DNA of 64,000 bases from Adiantum capillus-veneris (GCA_014529385.2 CM043959.1:51573253-51637252), one strand, 5' to 3'. Shown: positions 26,100-36,900, numbered from the stretch's first letter. Numbers and translations: made by a program. Notes: generated by a model from the sequence alone, not told the origin.

Positions 26100-26421
26100 T
26101 CAAAGTCAATGATCCGGTTTGGATTAAAGACAGGAAATCAACACAGAAAGACAAACACATGGAATGGATAGCATCACAATGGAGCTTAAAAGAAAGTTGA
26201 GTACTATGGAGGTAACAGATAGATATGGGTGCCAAAACCGCAGGTTAGGTCATATGAAATTACGACAAGTCCCTCCAAGAAAGAAGGCTCACAAGGTATC
26301 AACCTCGACAATAACCTAGGATACCTAAGAATCAGGTAATACAACAAAACCACATTGAATGATAATAAAGTCAACCACAACTCTCTAGAGGATACAGAAA
26401 AAAGACGGATCTCAAAGAATC
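26100..26421 (+). other. Element I tail, left of nested insertion
   Basis: Broken coding sequence including IWVPK at about 26220. The sequence is cut at 26421 by the nested element and resumes at 29631. Confidence 0.4.
26417..26421 (+). other. Target-site duplication, left
   Basis: GAATC directly before the left LTR matches GAATC at 29631-29635 directly after the right LTR. A 5-bp duplication is standard for LTR retrotransposon integration. Confidence 0.85.
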
Positions 26422-26740
26422 TGTAAAGTGTGAGCTTTGTCCTAAGGTGTGAGTCAAGGAGAGGAGAGTGGATTTATCCCACATAGTGTGGAGCAAGGCT
26501 GTAGAGCTACTTAAAGCTCATTTCTTGAATCAATAAACTACAACTCATTTTGCACTACATGCTTGTCTATGGTGAGCTTGTGCTAAGCTAAGTCAATACT
26601 CAAGATTGTGTTTATGAGTCCAAGCTAATCCTATCTTGGAACCTATTTCACTTGAGTGATAAGCTTGCTTACACACACTCACACACTTGCACCATGTTTC
26701 TCTTTCATCCACCATAGCTAGCACGATCCAAATGCTTACA
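26422..26740 (+). repeat. Left LTR of gag-only element
   Basis: 319 bp, TGTAAAG to GCTTACA, followed after two bases by the PBS. Confidence 0.9.
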
Positions 26741-26742
26741 TT

Positions 26743-26754
26743 TGGTATCAGAGC
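26743..26754 (+). other. Primer binding site, tRNA-iMet
   Basis: TGGTATCAGAGC is complementary to the 3' end of plant initiator methionine tRNA. It starts two bases after the left LTR. Confidence 0.9.
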
Positions 26755-28147
26755 CATGGTGTGCTAGCTAGGATTGTTGTTTTAATTTTGTGTGTTAGTT
26801 GATTGGCATCTCCTAATCATCATTAGGATCCTTGGTATTTCTCTTCTTCTCTTCCCATTGCATACCTTGTGACTAATTAGCATCAATTAGTTAGTGTGAG
26901 CACGTTCTTGGGTTTGATTCCCTTGGGCCACTACTCTCCTGGCTAATCCTGAGGTTAATTAGTATTATGCTTAATCATTAGGTGTTTCTCTGAACAATTT
27001 TCCTACCATCTTTTGTGTTCCATTACTCTCAAGTACGACACTACCTTGATTTGTCACTTATGAGCATCCATAGCCAGTGTCATGAGCTTCTCAATGCATC
27101 CTCCCATGCTCCAATTGGACATCCCATGTGAAAATAATTGCTTGATTAATTTTGAACTTTTTTGAGAGTTTATGCTACTACTTCTCTGTGTTCTGCAGCA
27201 AGGAAGTGTGTTTAGGGGTGTGTGTGTGTGTGTGTGTGAAGCTAATGCATTTAATGCTCAAATGACTTCTGTTGGACCCGCGTGAAGCAACCCTATTATA
27301 GGGTGTTGACCTTTAAGGGGCCACACTTGGGGCGCCCACGACGGACCTGAGGCCAGCGGTGAATTGCGTTGCATTGCCATTTTGGGGTCCGCAAGAGAGC
27401 AGTCACGCGCTTCTACCAACTACCTAGCGCGCTGCCCGCGCTTGCCCGGCCCTGCCCCTGCCCTGCCCGAATTAACCAACACATGTTGGGCCCCTCTTCC
27501 CACCGCGCTGCCTCAAAGCCTATCTTCCCACAAAGGGGCGCTCCCCATCATAAGCACCGGGTCCCACTGTCTGGCATCCGGCCTCAAAACCTCAAGGCAA
27601 GCCTTTCTTTAGCCCCTGCTCCCACAGCTTGCTGCCTCAAAACTCCGAACACCTCAAGAGGCCCGGCCTCAAGAGCTCCTTCCCGCAGCCAACATTTCGG
27701 CTCACAAAATTTATGTTCATTAAAGGCACTGCATGCCAACTTGATTCACCATTGATTCTCACTGAATTAGAGTTGTTATATGAAAACTCAAAGGATTGCA
27801 ATTGATTGTTGAAGCCTATATTGTAAGCACACAACCCTTGTATCCATTTGCAAAGATTGGGTAGACACTGCCTTGAAGAGAGTCTCTTCAACTAGAAAGA
27901 CCGCCAATTGCACCCATTGCACTAGCATCCATGCATTGACATCCAATAAATCAACTCAAAGGTGTATGTGAAGGGTGACTTCACCTCGAGTGAAGAGGTA
28001 CTTCACATTTCATTAAGAAGATATTAAAATCTTGCAACCAAGCACAAAAATTTTACAAATAAATTTTCTATCATCGATTGTGCTCGTGTAAAGAGGCAGA
28101 CACTGGCTAGGAGAGTCTCCTAAGCTAAGACCCCTCTATTGGCACAA
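26755..28147 (+). other. Leader of gag-only element
   Basis: Non-coding stretch of about 1.4 kb between PBS and gag. It contains a short (TG)n at about 27219-27238 and a GC-rich block (about 27285-27700) that contrasts with its AT-rich surroundings and may be a captured sequence or a structured leader. Reading frames in the GC-rich block show no motif. Confidence 0.55.
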
Positions 28148-29068
28148 ATGGGGGACAAGGGAATAGAGAAATTCAATGGGGAGGGATTTCACACTTGGCA
28201 AACGAAGTTAAGAGGCTACCTTATGAAAAAATGTTTGTGGTCTGTCATTAGCACTGCCTTAGAGCAACAAGCCGAACCCGATGGATTGCACACTAGGGCA
28301 TCTACACTCATAGCAAGTGCACAAAATTTGGCCAAAGACGAAGAATCATTGGGAATTATCATCACTTCTTTGCATGATAACTATGTGCATTTCATAGATG
28401 AATGTAAGCATGCACATGAAGCCTGGCATGTCCTAGAAAACTTTGGAGCTAGAGCCAAAAGAAGCAAAGTTAGTCTTAAAACACAGCTTTACAAAGTTAC
28501 TATGCTTCAAGGGGAGGATATTTCTAGCCTAGTGAATAGGCTTAAGAGCATTGTCACGCAGCTCACTTACATCCAAGTTGAAGTACCAGAAGATGACAAA
28601 GTGGCTATACTTTTAAGTGCACTTCCACCTTCTTATGACCACTTAGTCACAATTCTTGAAGAAAAAGAACCGGCACCACCATTTCAAGATGTAATCAACT
28701 CAGTCCAAGCAGAAGAAAGAAAGCAAAGAGGTTCACTTACCCCATCAGGAGGAGTTTTCATCGCAACATCTTCACAAGGAAGATATTCGCCATCAACATT
28801 GACAAACGGACGAAAGTGTTATGAATGTGGAAGAATGGGACACGTAGCGAAAGATTTCTACACAAACAAACCTTGCAACAAATGTGGTAGGAAAGCACAC
28901 CCTCCTTCTCGGTGCTACTCAAGTGGAGGCAGTAGCAGTGGAGAAAGCAACAGCAATAGAAGCAACATCAGAAGCAACGAAGGCAAGAGACCTGACAGAG
29001 GATCAGCTCACATAGTAGAAGACAAAAAGGACAAAGACGAAGGTAGCATTTGGGAAAACCCATTTTGA
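28148..29068 (+). CDS. gag: Copia-type Gag polyprotein, intact
   Basis: An ATG at 28148 gives 306 residues. The start MGDKGIEKFNGEGFHTW and following GYLMKKCLW fit the DUF4219/UBN2 N terminus of plant copia Gag. The central UBN2 helices (residues about 75-190) include HEAWHVLENF and LVNRLKSIV. Two zinc knuckles follow: CYECGRMGHVAKDF at about residue 224 has Phe where the fourth ligand Cys belongs, and CNKCGRKAHPPSRC at about residue 243 is complete. The C terminus is Ser/Asn-rich and then acidic. Gag builds the cytoplasmic particle that packages the RNA. It ends in TGA with no overlapping pol frame. It is the only ORF in the window that looks undamaged. Confidence 0.85.
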   Translation: MGDKGIEKFNGEGFHTWQTKLRGYLMKKCLWSVISTALEQQAEPDGLHTRASTLIASAQNLAKDEESLGIIITSLHDNYVHFIDECKHAHEAWHVLENFGARAKRSKVSLKTQLYKVTMLQGEDISSLVNRLKSIVTQLTYIQVEVPEDDKVAILLSALPPSYDHLVTILEEKEPAPPFQDVINSVQAEERKQRGSLTPSGGVFIATSSQGRYSPSTLTNGRKCYECGRMGHVAKDFYTNKPCNKCGRKAHPPSRCYSSGGSSSGESNSNRSNIRSNEGKRPDRGSAHIVEDKKDKDEGSIWENPF

Positions 29069-29103
29069 AGATGCAGACTCTCTACTTGTAGGGGAGGACT
29101 TTT

Positions 29104-29260
29104 TCCTGTGTAGATACCAGCTTATCATCCTGTGTGGACATCACCATCCTTTGTGGATTGTTCTTGTGTGGACTTTACCATCCTGTGTGGATATCACCAT
29201 CCTTTCCTGCGTGGATATCACCATCTTGTGTGGATTTTATTAGCCTGTGTGGATCGTGCA
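29104..29260 (+). repeat. Short tandem repeats before the polypurine tract
   Basis: About seven imperfect units of 18-20 bases with core tgtgtggatatcaccatcc lie between the gag stop and the polypurine tract. Confidence 0.7.
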
Positions 29261-29290
29261 TCTCCAGTATCTTGTCTTAGTCCAACCCTC

Positions 29291-29300
29291 AAGGGGAGGA
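29291..29300 (+). other. Polypurine tract
   Basis: AAGGGGAGGA immediately upstream of the right LTR. It is the expected plus-strand primer. Confidence 0.8.
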
Positions 29301-29301
29301 T

Positions 29302-29630
29302 TGTAAAGTGTGAGCTTTGTCCTAAGGTGTGATTCAAGGAGAGGAGAGTGGATTTATCCCACATAGTGTGGAGCAAGGTTGTAGAGCTACTTAAAGCTCA
29401 TTTCTTGAATCAATAAACTACAACTCATTTTGCACTACATGCTTGTCTATGGTGAGCTTGTGTTAAACTAAGTCAATACTCAAGATTGTGTTTATGAGTC
29501 CAAGCTAATCCTACCTTGGAACCTAATTCACTTTAGTGATAAGCTTGCTTACACACACTTACACACTTGCACACACTTGCACCATGTTTCTCTTTCATCC
29601 ACCATAGCTAGCACGATCCAAATCCTTACA
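29302..29630 (+). repeat. Right LTR of gag-only element
   Basis: 329 bp. It is identical in structure to the left LTR, with an extra copy of acacacttgc, and is followed by GAATC (29631-29635). Confidence 0.9.
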
Positions 29631-30272
29631 GAATCTTCCTCTTGGACAAGGATTCTACAAAAAATGTACAACGATTTGGCTACCAGTCAATCGCAAGCCA
29701 CCTGCAACTGGTGTAGAGCGAAGCAAAGTCAACAATGGAGATACCAAGGTCATCAAAAGATTTGGATTCCTAAGTCTTCCAATGCTCCTAGTCAAACGTC
29801 AAATGTCAACGATCAAGAGAGGTCTACAACAACATCAAAGACTCCTATCAATAGGCCCAATTGGAGAATCAAACAAATAATGGAGTCTTCACAGTCAAAG
29901 GAGGACCACCCAACAAACGTGAATGCAGATTCAAAGAAGATAAAACATGTATGGCAAAAGAAACCTTGAATGCCAACTTGGTCCTTCACTAATCCTCTTT
30001 TTGAGGATTCAAGCTTATATTTACTTGAAGAAATGTTTGTAGTAAGCACAAGAATGTGAAAAGTTAAGTCGTCAGGGTGCAGAAAACACTCTTTGGCATA
30101 GTCAGAGTCCAGCTGCTGAGCCATAAAATGAGCAAAGCATTAGTCTCAAAGCTTCAAGTCATATTAAACTTTGTGCTAAGAGTCGTAGTTATTAGGCTTA
30201 CGCTTAAGCAGGAAGAGTTGAGCATATATAAGTTGTATCGCTGATACTGTATGAGATGAGCTTAAGAGTCGA
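29631..30272 (+). other. Element I tail, right of nested insertion
   Basis: Resumes element I sequence after the target-site copy. One frame to 29969 contains KIWIPK at about 29757, echoing IWVPK at 26220 and KIWVPK at 49618. After the stop there is no further coding signal before the LTR at 30273. Confidence 0.4.
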
Positions 30273-31212
30273 TGTTAGCAGCAAGCTAACATGGATACCA
30301 TTTTTCAGAGCTCCCATGTAAAAACACTTATTATTTTTGATAAATTAAGAATATTGTAACTCCTATTTTGCGGATAAACCTTGTAATTGATGAGCCAGGG
30401 CTAAAAGCTTCCAGATTGTATCAACCTGTCATTACCTATCTTTAGTTAGAGCTCCCAGATTATTAGTTTTGACCACCAAAAACCTTGGCTAAAGTATAAA
30501 AGCCAATTTTTGTAAGTTATTATTAAGTTTTGGATAATGAAATACACAACGTGAGCTAACGACACTCATTTCTCTCCTTCTTACGCTTCCTACTCCCACT
30601 CTAGTTGTCACATTGCAATCGTGTTTGTTGCATTGCAACCGCAGGTAAGAGCTCTATGCATTGACGTAAACACATCACAGTATTTCGTAACTTTTGGCGT
30701 CGCCTAATTTCATCATAAGTAGAAATTTACACTTCAAAATAAAAAACTAAGAATAGTTTGGGTATTGGAGCATCATTGCTAAGCATTGGGGTGCATTCTG
30801 GGTTGAAAACGACTAGGTCAAAAATCCACTGTTGTTAATAATCGCGATTCTGACACTTGACCTAAAGTGGAATTTGAGACCATAGGCATGTGTGCTTAGG
30901 TCTTATAAACATGTCGTAGAAGTTTCGTTACATTTGGATGTCATTTGATGCTGTAACGGATGTGATTTGTTTTCCAATGAGCGATTGGCTTTTGGTGATT
31001 TCAGTCACTTGAGTGTAGCTTGAGATCGATGCGAGTTGTCTGTTGTTTTCTGAGAGATTAAACAACCTGTTGTAGCCTCTATGCACTAGTCGAGTCAGCT
31101 TCGTCCCTGGATTGACAATTTAATCGTGGTTCTCGCTAAATCTACAATTTAATCGTGATTCTCGCTAAATCTACAATAAGATAGGATAGTGAGGTTAGAC
31201 ACACGTCCTACA
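30273..31212 (+). repeat. Element II 5' LTR (940 bp)
   Basis: It starts TGTTAGC and ends GTCCTACA directly before a tRNA-Asp-like PBS. A TATA box (TATAAAAG) is at 30495-30502. The first 19 bases form a hairpin (TGTTAGC, five-base loop, GCTAACA). The sequence is unlike the element I LTR despite the similar length and same PBS class. No second copy of this LTR is visible in the window. Confidence 0.7.
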
Positions 31213-31214
31213 TT

Positions 31215-31232
31215 TGGCGCCGCTGCCGGGTA
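31215..31232 (+). other. Primer binding site, tRNA-Asp type
   Basis: TGGCGCCGCTGCCGGGTA follows the LTR by two bases and matches the tRNA-Asp PBS with a few mismatches. Confidence 0.75.
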
Positions 31233-32118
31233 TCGAAGAGACCTAAACTAGGAAAAAATATGAGCGTCTTGTGAAGTTATCCTTTAACTTCCTCTAGGAT
31301 CTCCTATAGTAAAAACTTTCTTTTTAAAAAGGGCATAGCTTAAGATCGTCATCTTTTGCTGTGTAGAGGTCGCTTGGAAGTAATCGTACTTATCGAGTGC
31401 CTTTAGGATTGTAGGATTGTAGAACTAGATTAGGATTTTGAGAATGATTGATAGACGAGACAAGTTTTCAGATCAAGGCTCAGAAAACCATAAAAAAAAA
31501 AAAGAAAACGAGTGTTTGTGGACACTTTCCACAACCTCATTGCATGAGAACCTAGGGGTAGGGTAAGCAGGATCCGAGGTGGATTTCAGAACATTGCTCT
31601 CTCTGAAAGAATCATTGTGAGTTGTTATTTGAAGTTGCAGAATTTCAGATCTACGGTTAGAAATAGCACGAAAAGACTCCAAACCACTCAATCCGGCTAG
31701 AGAGTATGCTTAAAAGTTGTATGAACCAGTGGGTAAGTTCAAGGACACTTTGAGGTAAAAATTTCAAGGGTTTGCCGCCGAGAAATTTTGGGCTCAATTG
31801 GATCCAAATTGGTACATGTTCACTTAGTTTTCGAGTTGCAAATAAATCCTTTGAATTTTTGCCAAAGTCGAGTATGAAAATTTCAATTGTTGACACAATT
31901 AGCTCGATTTGCAGTGATACACATAGACCGATCACAATAGCTAGCAAAAACTATACAGTCTTTGTAGAAGAATAGCTAGCTTGATTAAATTTATACAAGA
32001 ATCAGGTTGCAGACAAGGAATCAGTAGCTTGACATAAGTTGCAATCCAGTCAAGTGGAGGAAATTGACAACAAGTCAATCCAAAGGTAAGTACTCTATCC
32101 AGGGCTTCACCAATCTTT
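31233..32118 (+). other. Element II leader
   Basis: About 890 bases between PBS and first ORF with no convincing coding content. Confidence 0.55.
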
Positions 32119-33449
32119 ATGAACCTTAGATCTGGTCGTGTACTAGGAAATCAGGGCATACTTGGGAAAACTTCTAGTAGAGTATCCACTGAAGAAATCA
32201 TGAATCAAGGCACTTCCTTGCACACTATTCTTGAAGAAGTCTCAGACACTTTCTCAGATTCAACATCTGAAATGTCTTTTTATTCGACTCACTCGGAAAC
32301 CGGAACGACAATGCGCTATAAGCATATACTCTCTTTTTATAAGACTAATCACTAGGGAGCTCAGGTTTACTTGGATCCTAAGGAAAAGTATGCTATTTGT
32401 ATTGATGACCATGGTATTGAGTTCGAAGAAGAGATTAAGGTGAACAAACAAGGAAAAACGTACATGGATAGAAACAAAACTCAGTATTTACAATTCGAAG
32501 ACCCTGACGTGATAGACAAATGGGGATTAGAAGTAAATACCATAATTCTAGATATGGCCGCCAAAGAAGAACCACCAACTTTAGAATTCGAGAGATACGA
32601 ACAAGTTGATGTGAAGCCTTTGAAACGGCTTAGTATAGATAATCCTAGGATCTGAGTCTATTCTTGGGAGGATAGAAATGTAAAAGATCTTCTATGGACT
32701 TCGCATGCCATATCAAGACAACTAACGCCCATGAAGATAATCTATATCTTCAAGATCAGGAAAAAGGGATCCGTAGATCTGCCAACCTACCTGTTTAGGG
32801 ATTGTTATAACAACAACTTTGTTATGATGACTCCTGAGGAGGTGGAACAAACCAAATATCATGGATATTCCATAAGAGATTGGATAATGGGACAAGAACC
32901 AGAAACTATTCCAAGAGATGAACACCGTGAGAGATCTTCTAAGAGTAATGTTAAGAAACCAGAAACCACCTCATCACCTAAAAAACACGGGTGACACTAA
33001 GGCCAGTCCAGGGCTACATGAGTCACTATTTCCAAAAAACTGGTTTGAACGACTTGGAACATGACCAACTGCCAGGAGACCGGGAGTTGAACCAAATACA
33101 CGCGTCAAACCAGCTGATTTTCAAAAACGAGTCAGAAAATACATTGGATCAGGGGATCCATGTGACCACTTAGCAAGCTTTAAGCAAGTGTTAAGAGCAG
33201 AACGTATATTTGATTTCCATACTCAATTCGAGGGGTTTGGAATGACATTAGAAGGAAAAGCATTAACATGGTTCCAAAACATTCCACTAAGGTCAATCAT
33301 GGGCTTGAACACATTCTCTCAAGGATTTGTAGCTGCTTGTTCCAAAACGGGGATCATTATGGAAAATTTGGACTCACAAAGGGGCCCTATAAGGAGTTTG
33401 ACTTCCTCTCTCATGTCCAAAACGGGCGTGCAGTAAAATTTTTGCAAAT
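32119..33449 (+). pseudogene. gag: Element II Gag, broken
   Basis: An ATG at 32119 begins MNLRSGRVLG. One frame continues to 32994 through a TAG (32353-32355) and a TGA (32653-32655), then shifts at an A-run near 32980 and continues to 33436 with a TGA near 33061. The second part contains GSGDPCDHLASFKQVL and, 25 residues on, EGKALTWFQNIP, the signature of the Retrotrans_gag capsid family (D-P-x2-H-L and A-x2-W-F). Upstream of the capsid are motif copies IDDHGIEF (32401), YMDRNKTQY (32461) and FRDCYNNNF (32794) like those in element I. The frame is cut at 33449 by the 5' LTR of chromovirus A. The zinc knuckle, protease and reverse transcriptase of this element are missing. Confidence 0.65.
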
Positions 33450-35007
33450 TGTCATAATAATCAATATCTAATTCTCCTAAATGATTTTCTCATATTAAAC
33501 TGATCATTTAATGTGGGGAGGTACCAGGGGAGAAGAAGCTGGAATATTGGTTAAGCTAGCAGACCGGCCACAGTAGGGATCCAAAGGGGGGGCCATCTGA
33601 AAAAGAGCCATGTGCAACAATGGGCTAAAAAGACCCTAAGGTTCAGCCCATTAAGACTTCCAAAATGCTAAGGTTCCAAAATTCAAAGGTTGTGTCCAAA
33701 GGTCAACCCTAGGGAAAATTGGATGCTTTGTGTGTGCCCTAAAAGTCTTTGCACATCCCTACATGGGAGAGGGCGAGCCCTAAAGGTAGGGGATGAGAGA
33801 GAAATCCACACACACACGCAGGCTCCCTTTTCACAAAGGGAATTAGGGACACATGTCAGCTCCCTAGGCCAGATGCCCACAAGGTGTGCCCAATTCCTAT
33901 TGGAAGACCCTTGAAGTGGACCAATGAGAATTAAGCTAGAGTAAATCTAGTTTAATTAATTTAAAAACATTTAATAAAAGAAACCAATGAGAATTAAGTC
34001 TCCTAGAAGACTATTGGGCAGTCTCCCAAGGGGTCCAATGAGCATTCAGGAGCCCAATGGCTTGCCTGATTCCTATTGGCCACGAGGCAAAGGGGTCCAA
34101 TGAGAGTTTAGTTTAATTATTTAATTACCTAAAGCTCTCACAAAAGGGAAAAGGGGGACACATGTCAGAAGGCTATCACTTATGCTGCTTAATTGTAATT
34201 GGCTTGGGGAGGGCCAATGAGGCTTCAGCAAGAGCAATTAGCAAGGGGGCTCGCCCAAGAGAGAGAGGGGGCTGATTTTTGCAAGGCATTATCACACACA
34301 CACTCACACAAGCTCATGTGTGAAGAAAGAGAAGACTATCTCTTCCCAAGCTTTAATGGAGAACTCATCACCTACTCCAAGCTTGTGAGATAGAAGCCTC
34401 AACAACACTCTCTTGGCATGTGGATGCAAATCCAACCAAGAGCCAAGATTCAATGCATGCTCATCTCCTCTACCAAGCTAATTACTAAGCTAAGCTATGC
34501 TACATATGAGTGATTATGTGAGGAGATGTACATCTTTCTCGTAAGATACTCCTTCTTCCTCTCAATCTACTCTCATACCCTGCTAGCTCTCACCATCTTC
34601 GAAGGTGTGTGAGGTCTTGGGTCTGAGAACGGGGATAATTCAAGTTGTGTTTGTTAAGTGTTTTGCTTAGTGCATGAAGCTTCCATCTTCATTGCACTAG
34701 CTAGTCTTGAAGGAACACAAAGAATTGTATTGTACAATGTCTCTCTTGATGGGAGAAACCATAATACAAAGCCTTTTGGAGGGGGGACCGGCTCCATGCA
34801 AATCCGGTCCTCAACTGTTGTCAATAGCTTAATTTCTCTCTCTTTTGAAAGTATTGTTGATGCTATCTAACTAGGTGTTATGCTTTTTGTTGCTCTCTCC
34901 ACCCAAGCACTCTTGTAATTCTCATTAGGAATCTATTCTAATGAAATGCCCACTATGTTCATGCTAATTTCCGCTACACATAAGTTATTAGGCCATTAAA
35001 TGTTACA
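33450..35007 (+). repeat. Chromovirus A 5' LTR (~1.56 kb)
   Basis: It begins TGTCATAATAATC and ends AAATGTTACA next to the PBS. The sequence around 33479-33517 is the reverse complement of 41630-41662 in chromovirus B, fixing the outer end. The upstream part carries a cluster of CCAAT boxes (33921-34220). The left boundary is set by comparison with B and may be off by a few bases. Confidence 0.7.
33921..34220 (+). promoter_or_regulatory. CCAAT-box cluster in LTR
   Basis: CCAATGAG occurs at 33921, 33984, 34097 and 34214, with CCAATGAGC at 34035 and CCAATGG at 34054. Inverted ATTGG copies lie between (33896, 34010, 34074, 34197). CCAAT is the NF-Y binding core. B's LTR also has ATTGGACCCC at two places (about 40758 and 40938). 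A transcription enhancer role is inference. Confidence 0.45.
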
Positions 35008-35008
35008 T

Positions 35009-35020
35009 TGGTATCAGAGC
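35009..35020 (+). other. Primer binding site, tRNA-iMet
   Basis: TGGTATCAGAGC directly after the chromovirus A LTR, identical to the PBSs of B, the gag-only element and the copia leaders. Confidence 0.88.
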
Positions 35021-35424
35021 TCAAGGTTTCTCTTTTCTTGCTCAAGAAGGGAGGTCCTCAAGCTAGCTACAGATGATTGGTATTATTAATTGCCTGTGAG
35101 TAAGTAGAATAGGGATTTTTCAGCCTTGCAGTGCGCCTGCCTTTGTGCAGTTAACGGGGCATCACCGTCGAGAGCTATGGTCTTAATAGTGGAGTCCTAC
35201 AGGGCTTTCCTACGGCTTAACCACTATTGAGCTATTAGAAGCTTGACAGGAGCCGGTGCTGTATTGGTGTCGAAAGACCCTCTCTTCTATTCCTTGCAAT
35301 TAATGGTATTCGAGCCGCGGGTACAGTAGCTTGAGTGCTTTTTCTAAAGGGGTAAAGAGGAGTAGCAACTAGGGCTTGAAGTGCCAAAGTACACCTAAAA
35401 AGTTTACACCTAAAAGTTGTTAGA

Positions 35425-36900
35425 ATGGCTGACAATAGTAAAGAGAGTGAAATTAATGTTGATAACTTTGATTTTGCTCATGAGCAAGCTACTAATGATG
35501 CTTCAATGCTTGTTAACTATCTTGTTTCTAGGCTTCAACAAGCCATGGGCAATCCATATCTCTAAATTGAAGTGCAACGGAAGCTCCGTGCTCATGGGAT
35601 TCTCCAAGCTCATCACCATGACGAGAGAACACCTAGGAAGCCTCCTTGTGAGACTACCAAAAGAGGTCTCTCTCCGATTCGGGAAGAAGAAGAGAATCCT
35701 TATGAAGGGCTCAAAAATTTACTTCTTGATGATGTATCTCCTTCCCAAAGGAGAACTCAAGAGCCTCCACCGAAGGAACGAGAAAGAAGTGAGTCTCCCG
35801 CCACCTCGGCGGAGATGGCTCCACGAAGACGGCGGGCTAAACGCTCTCCATCACCACCAAAGCGGAGAAGACCATCATATTCTTCTCCCCACCACAATTC
35901 AAAGAGGGATGATAAAAATCAAGAGAAGAAAAAGGCGAGAAAGAGGTCACCCTCTTCTCCACCTTCTTCAAATTCTTCACCCTCTGAAGAAAGTGATGGT
36001 GCAACCTTTGAACCATCAAAAAGAAGAGGCCATAGGAAATCCTATGCCGCATGGAAGAGGTCGTCCAAGTTGAAGAAATTCAAAGAGGGAGGGAAGAGCA
36101 TCTCTTTCCTTACCTATGATGGTACCTTTGGTGCTACGGACAAAGTCTTGGCCTTTATCCAGCAATTCGATGCGGCGTTTGGAGATGAGGGCTTCACGGA
36201 GTCCTCTAAGCTACGCCATGTAGCTATTCACTTTCAAAAGTCCGCCAGACAATGGTGGTCTAGCCTACGAGCCAACGGTGAAGCTCCACGAACATGGAAA
36301 GCTTTAAGAGCTTCCATTATGAAGCAATTTTTGGCCACCGATGCCAAAGACAAAGTACTAACCGAATGGCGAAGCTTAAAACTCTCTCCCAATAAATCCA
36401 TCCACAAATATGTAGACAAGTTTTAGGACTTACAACTCAAAGCCACTGTCTTCAAAAGGTTGGATTTTGGAGAGCAAAAGCAACAATTTTGTGCGGGCTT
36501 AACCGAAGAAATGGTGGAGTATGTCAACTCCCAAAGACCACGTACCATATCGGCGGTAATACACCACACTATGGTCGCCTCTCGAATCATTTCCAAACGG
36601 GGGCAAAAAGAAATAATAAGCCCCCGGAAAACAAGGGTTCCAATGAGCCTAAGGGGAAGGACAATGTCCAAAAGTCTCCTAAGGGCAACTCCAACAAAGC
36701 TAAAGAGAAGGGAGTTTACAAAGGTAAGAATAAACTCTCTCCTGAAGAGCTTGAGCGTTATCGTAAGGATAACCGGTGTTTCAAGTGCGGCGAACAAGGG
36801 CATGCGTACCGCGCTTGTCCCCAAAAGAACAACCGCCAAGATCCTCCTAGAGCTTCCTTGGTTGAAATCCAAGAGGAGGAGACTCACCAAACTCAACACA
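35425..36900 (+). pseudogene. gag: Chromovirus A Gag
   Basis: An ATG at 35425 (MADNSKESEINVDNFDF) opens the frame. A TAA at 35563 replaces a CAA codon that B retains. The frame continues to a TAG at 36424, where B has TGG. A one-base shift near 36588 leads into the frame that carries the zinc knuckle CFKCGEQGHAYRAC (complete CX2CX4HX4C). Between lie an acidic N-terminal helix region, an Arg/Ser-rich stretch (35750-36060) and the Retrotrans_gag capsid core with SARQWWSSLRANGEAP and MKQFLATDAKDK. Gag assembles the particle. B has no shift at the corresponding place, so the shift is damage, not programmed frameshifting. Confidence 0.8.

Larger units (their letters stand above)
26422..29630 (+). 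mobile_element. Complete gag-only LTR element (TR-GAG type)
   Basis: A 3,209-bp element with two LTRs (26422-26740 and 29302-29630), a 5-bp duplication (GAATC), a tRNA-iMet PBS, a 1.4-kb leader, one intact gag ORF and a polypurine tract. There is no protease, integrase, reverse transcriptase or RNase H. By eye the LTRs differ at nine positions plus one 10-bp duplication over about 319 aligned bases (about 97% identical), so insertion is relatively recent. The gag is of copia (UBN2) type, so a full-length copia relative would have to supply pol in trans. It sits inside element I in the same orientation. Such terminal-repeat elements with GAG are known from plants; this one appears complete. 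Confidence 0.85.
17884..30272 (+). mobile_element. Element I: decayed Tat/Athila-like LTR element
   Basis: Order: LTR (17884-18804), tRNA-Asp-like PBS, long leader, gag-like ORFs, two retropepsin-like domains, and a tail that resumes after a nested element at 26422-29630. No reverse transcriptase, RNase H or integrase is seen inside, so it was either non-autonomous or lost pol. Its 3' LTR is not visible before the next LTR at 30273. A related LTR copy at 63160 confirms that the 17884 sequence is a dispersed repeat. The Tat/Athila assignment rests on PBS type and LTR style and is inference. Confidence 0.6.

Noticed and set aside
27364-27755. Pro/Ala-rich ORFs in the GC-rich leader of the gag-only element
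   Set aside because: Overlapping frames in a GC-rich block between PBS and gag, without motifs. This is leader sequence.
36560-36620. Programmed frameshift between two Gag halves of chromovirus A
   Set aside because: Chromovirus B reads through the same place in one frame, so the shift is a mutation or assembly error.
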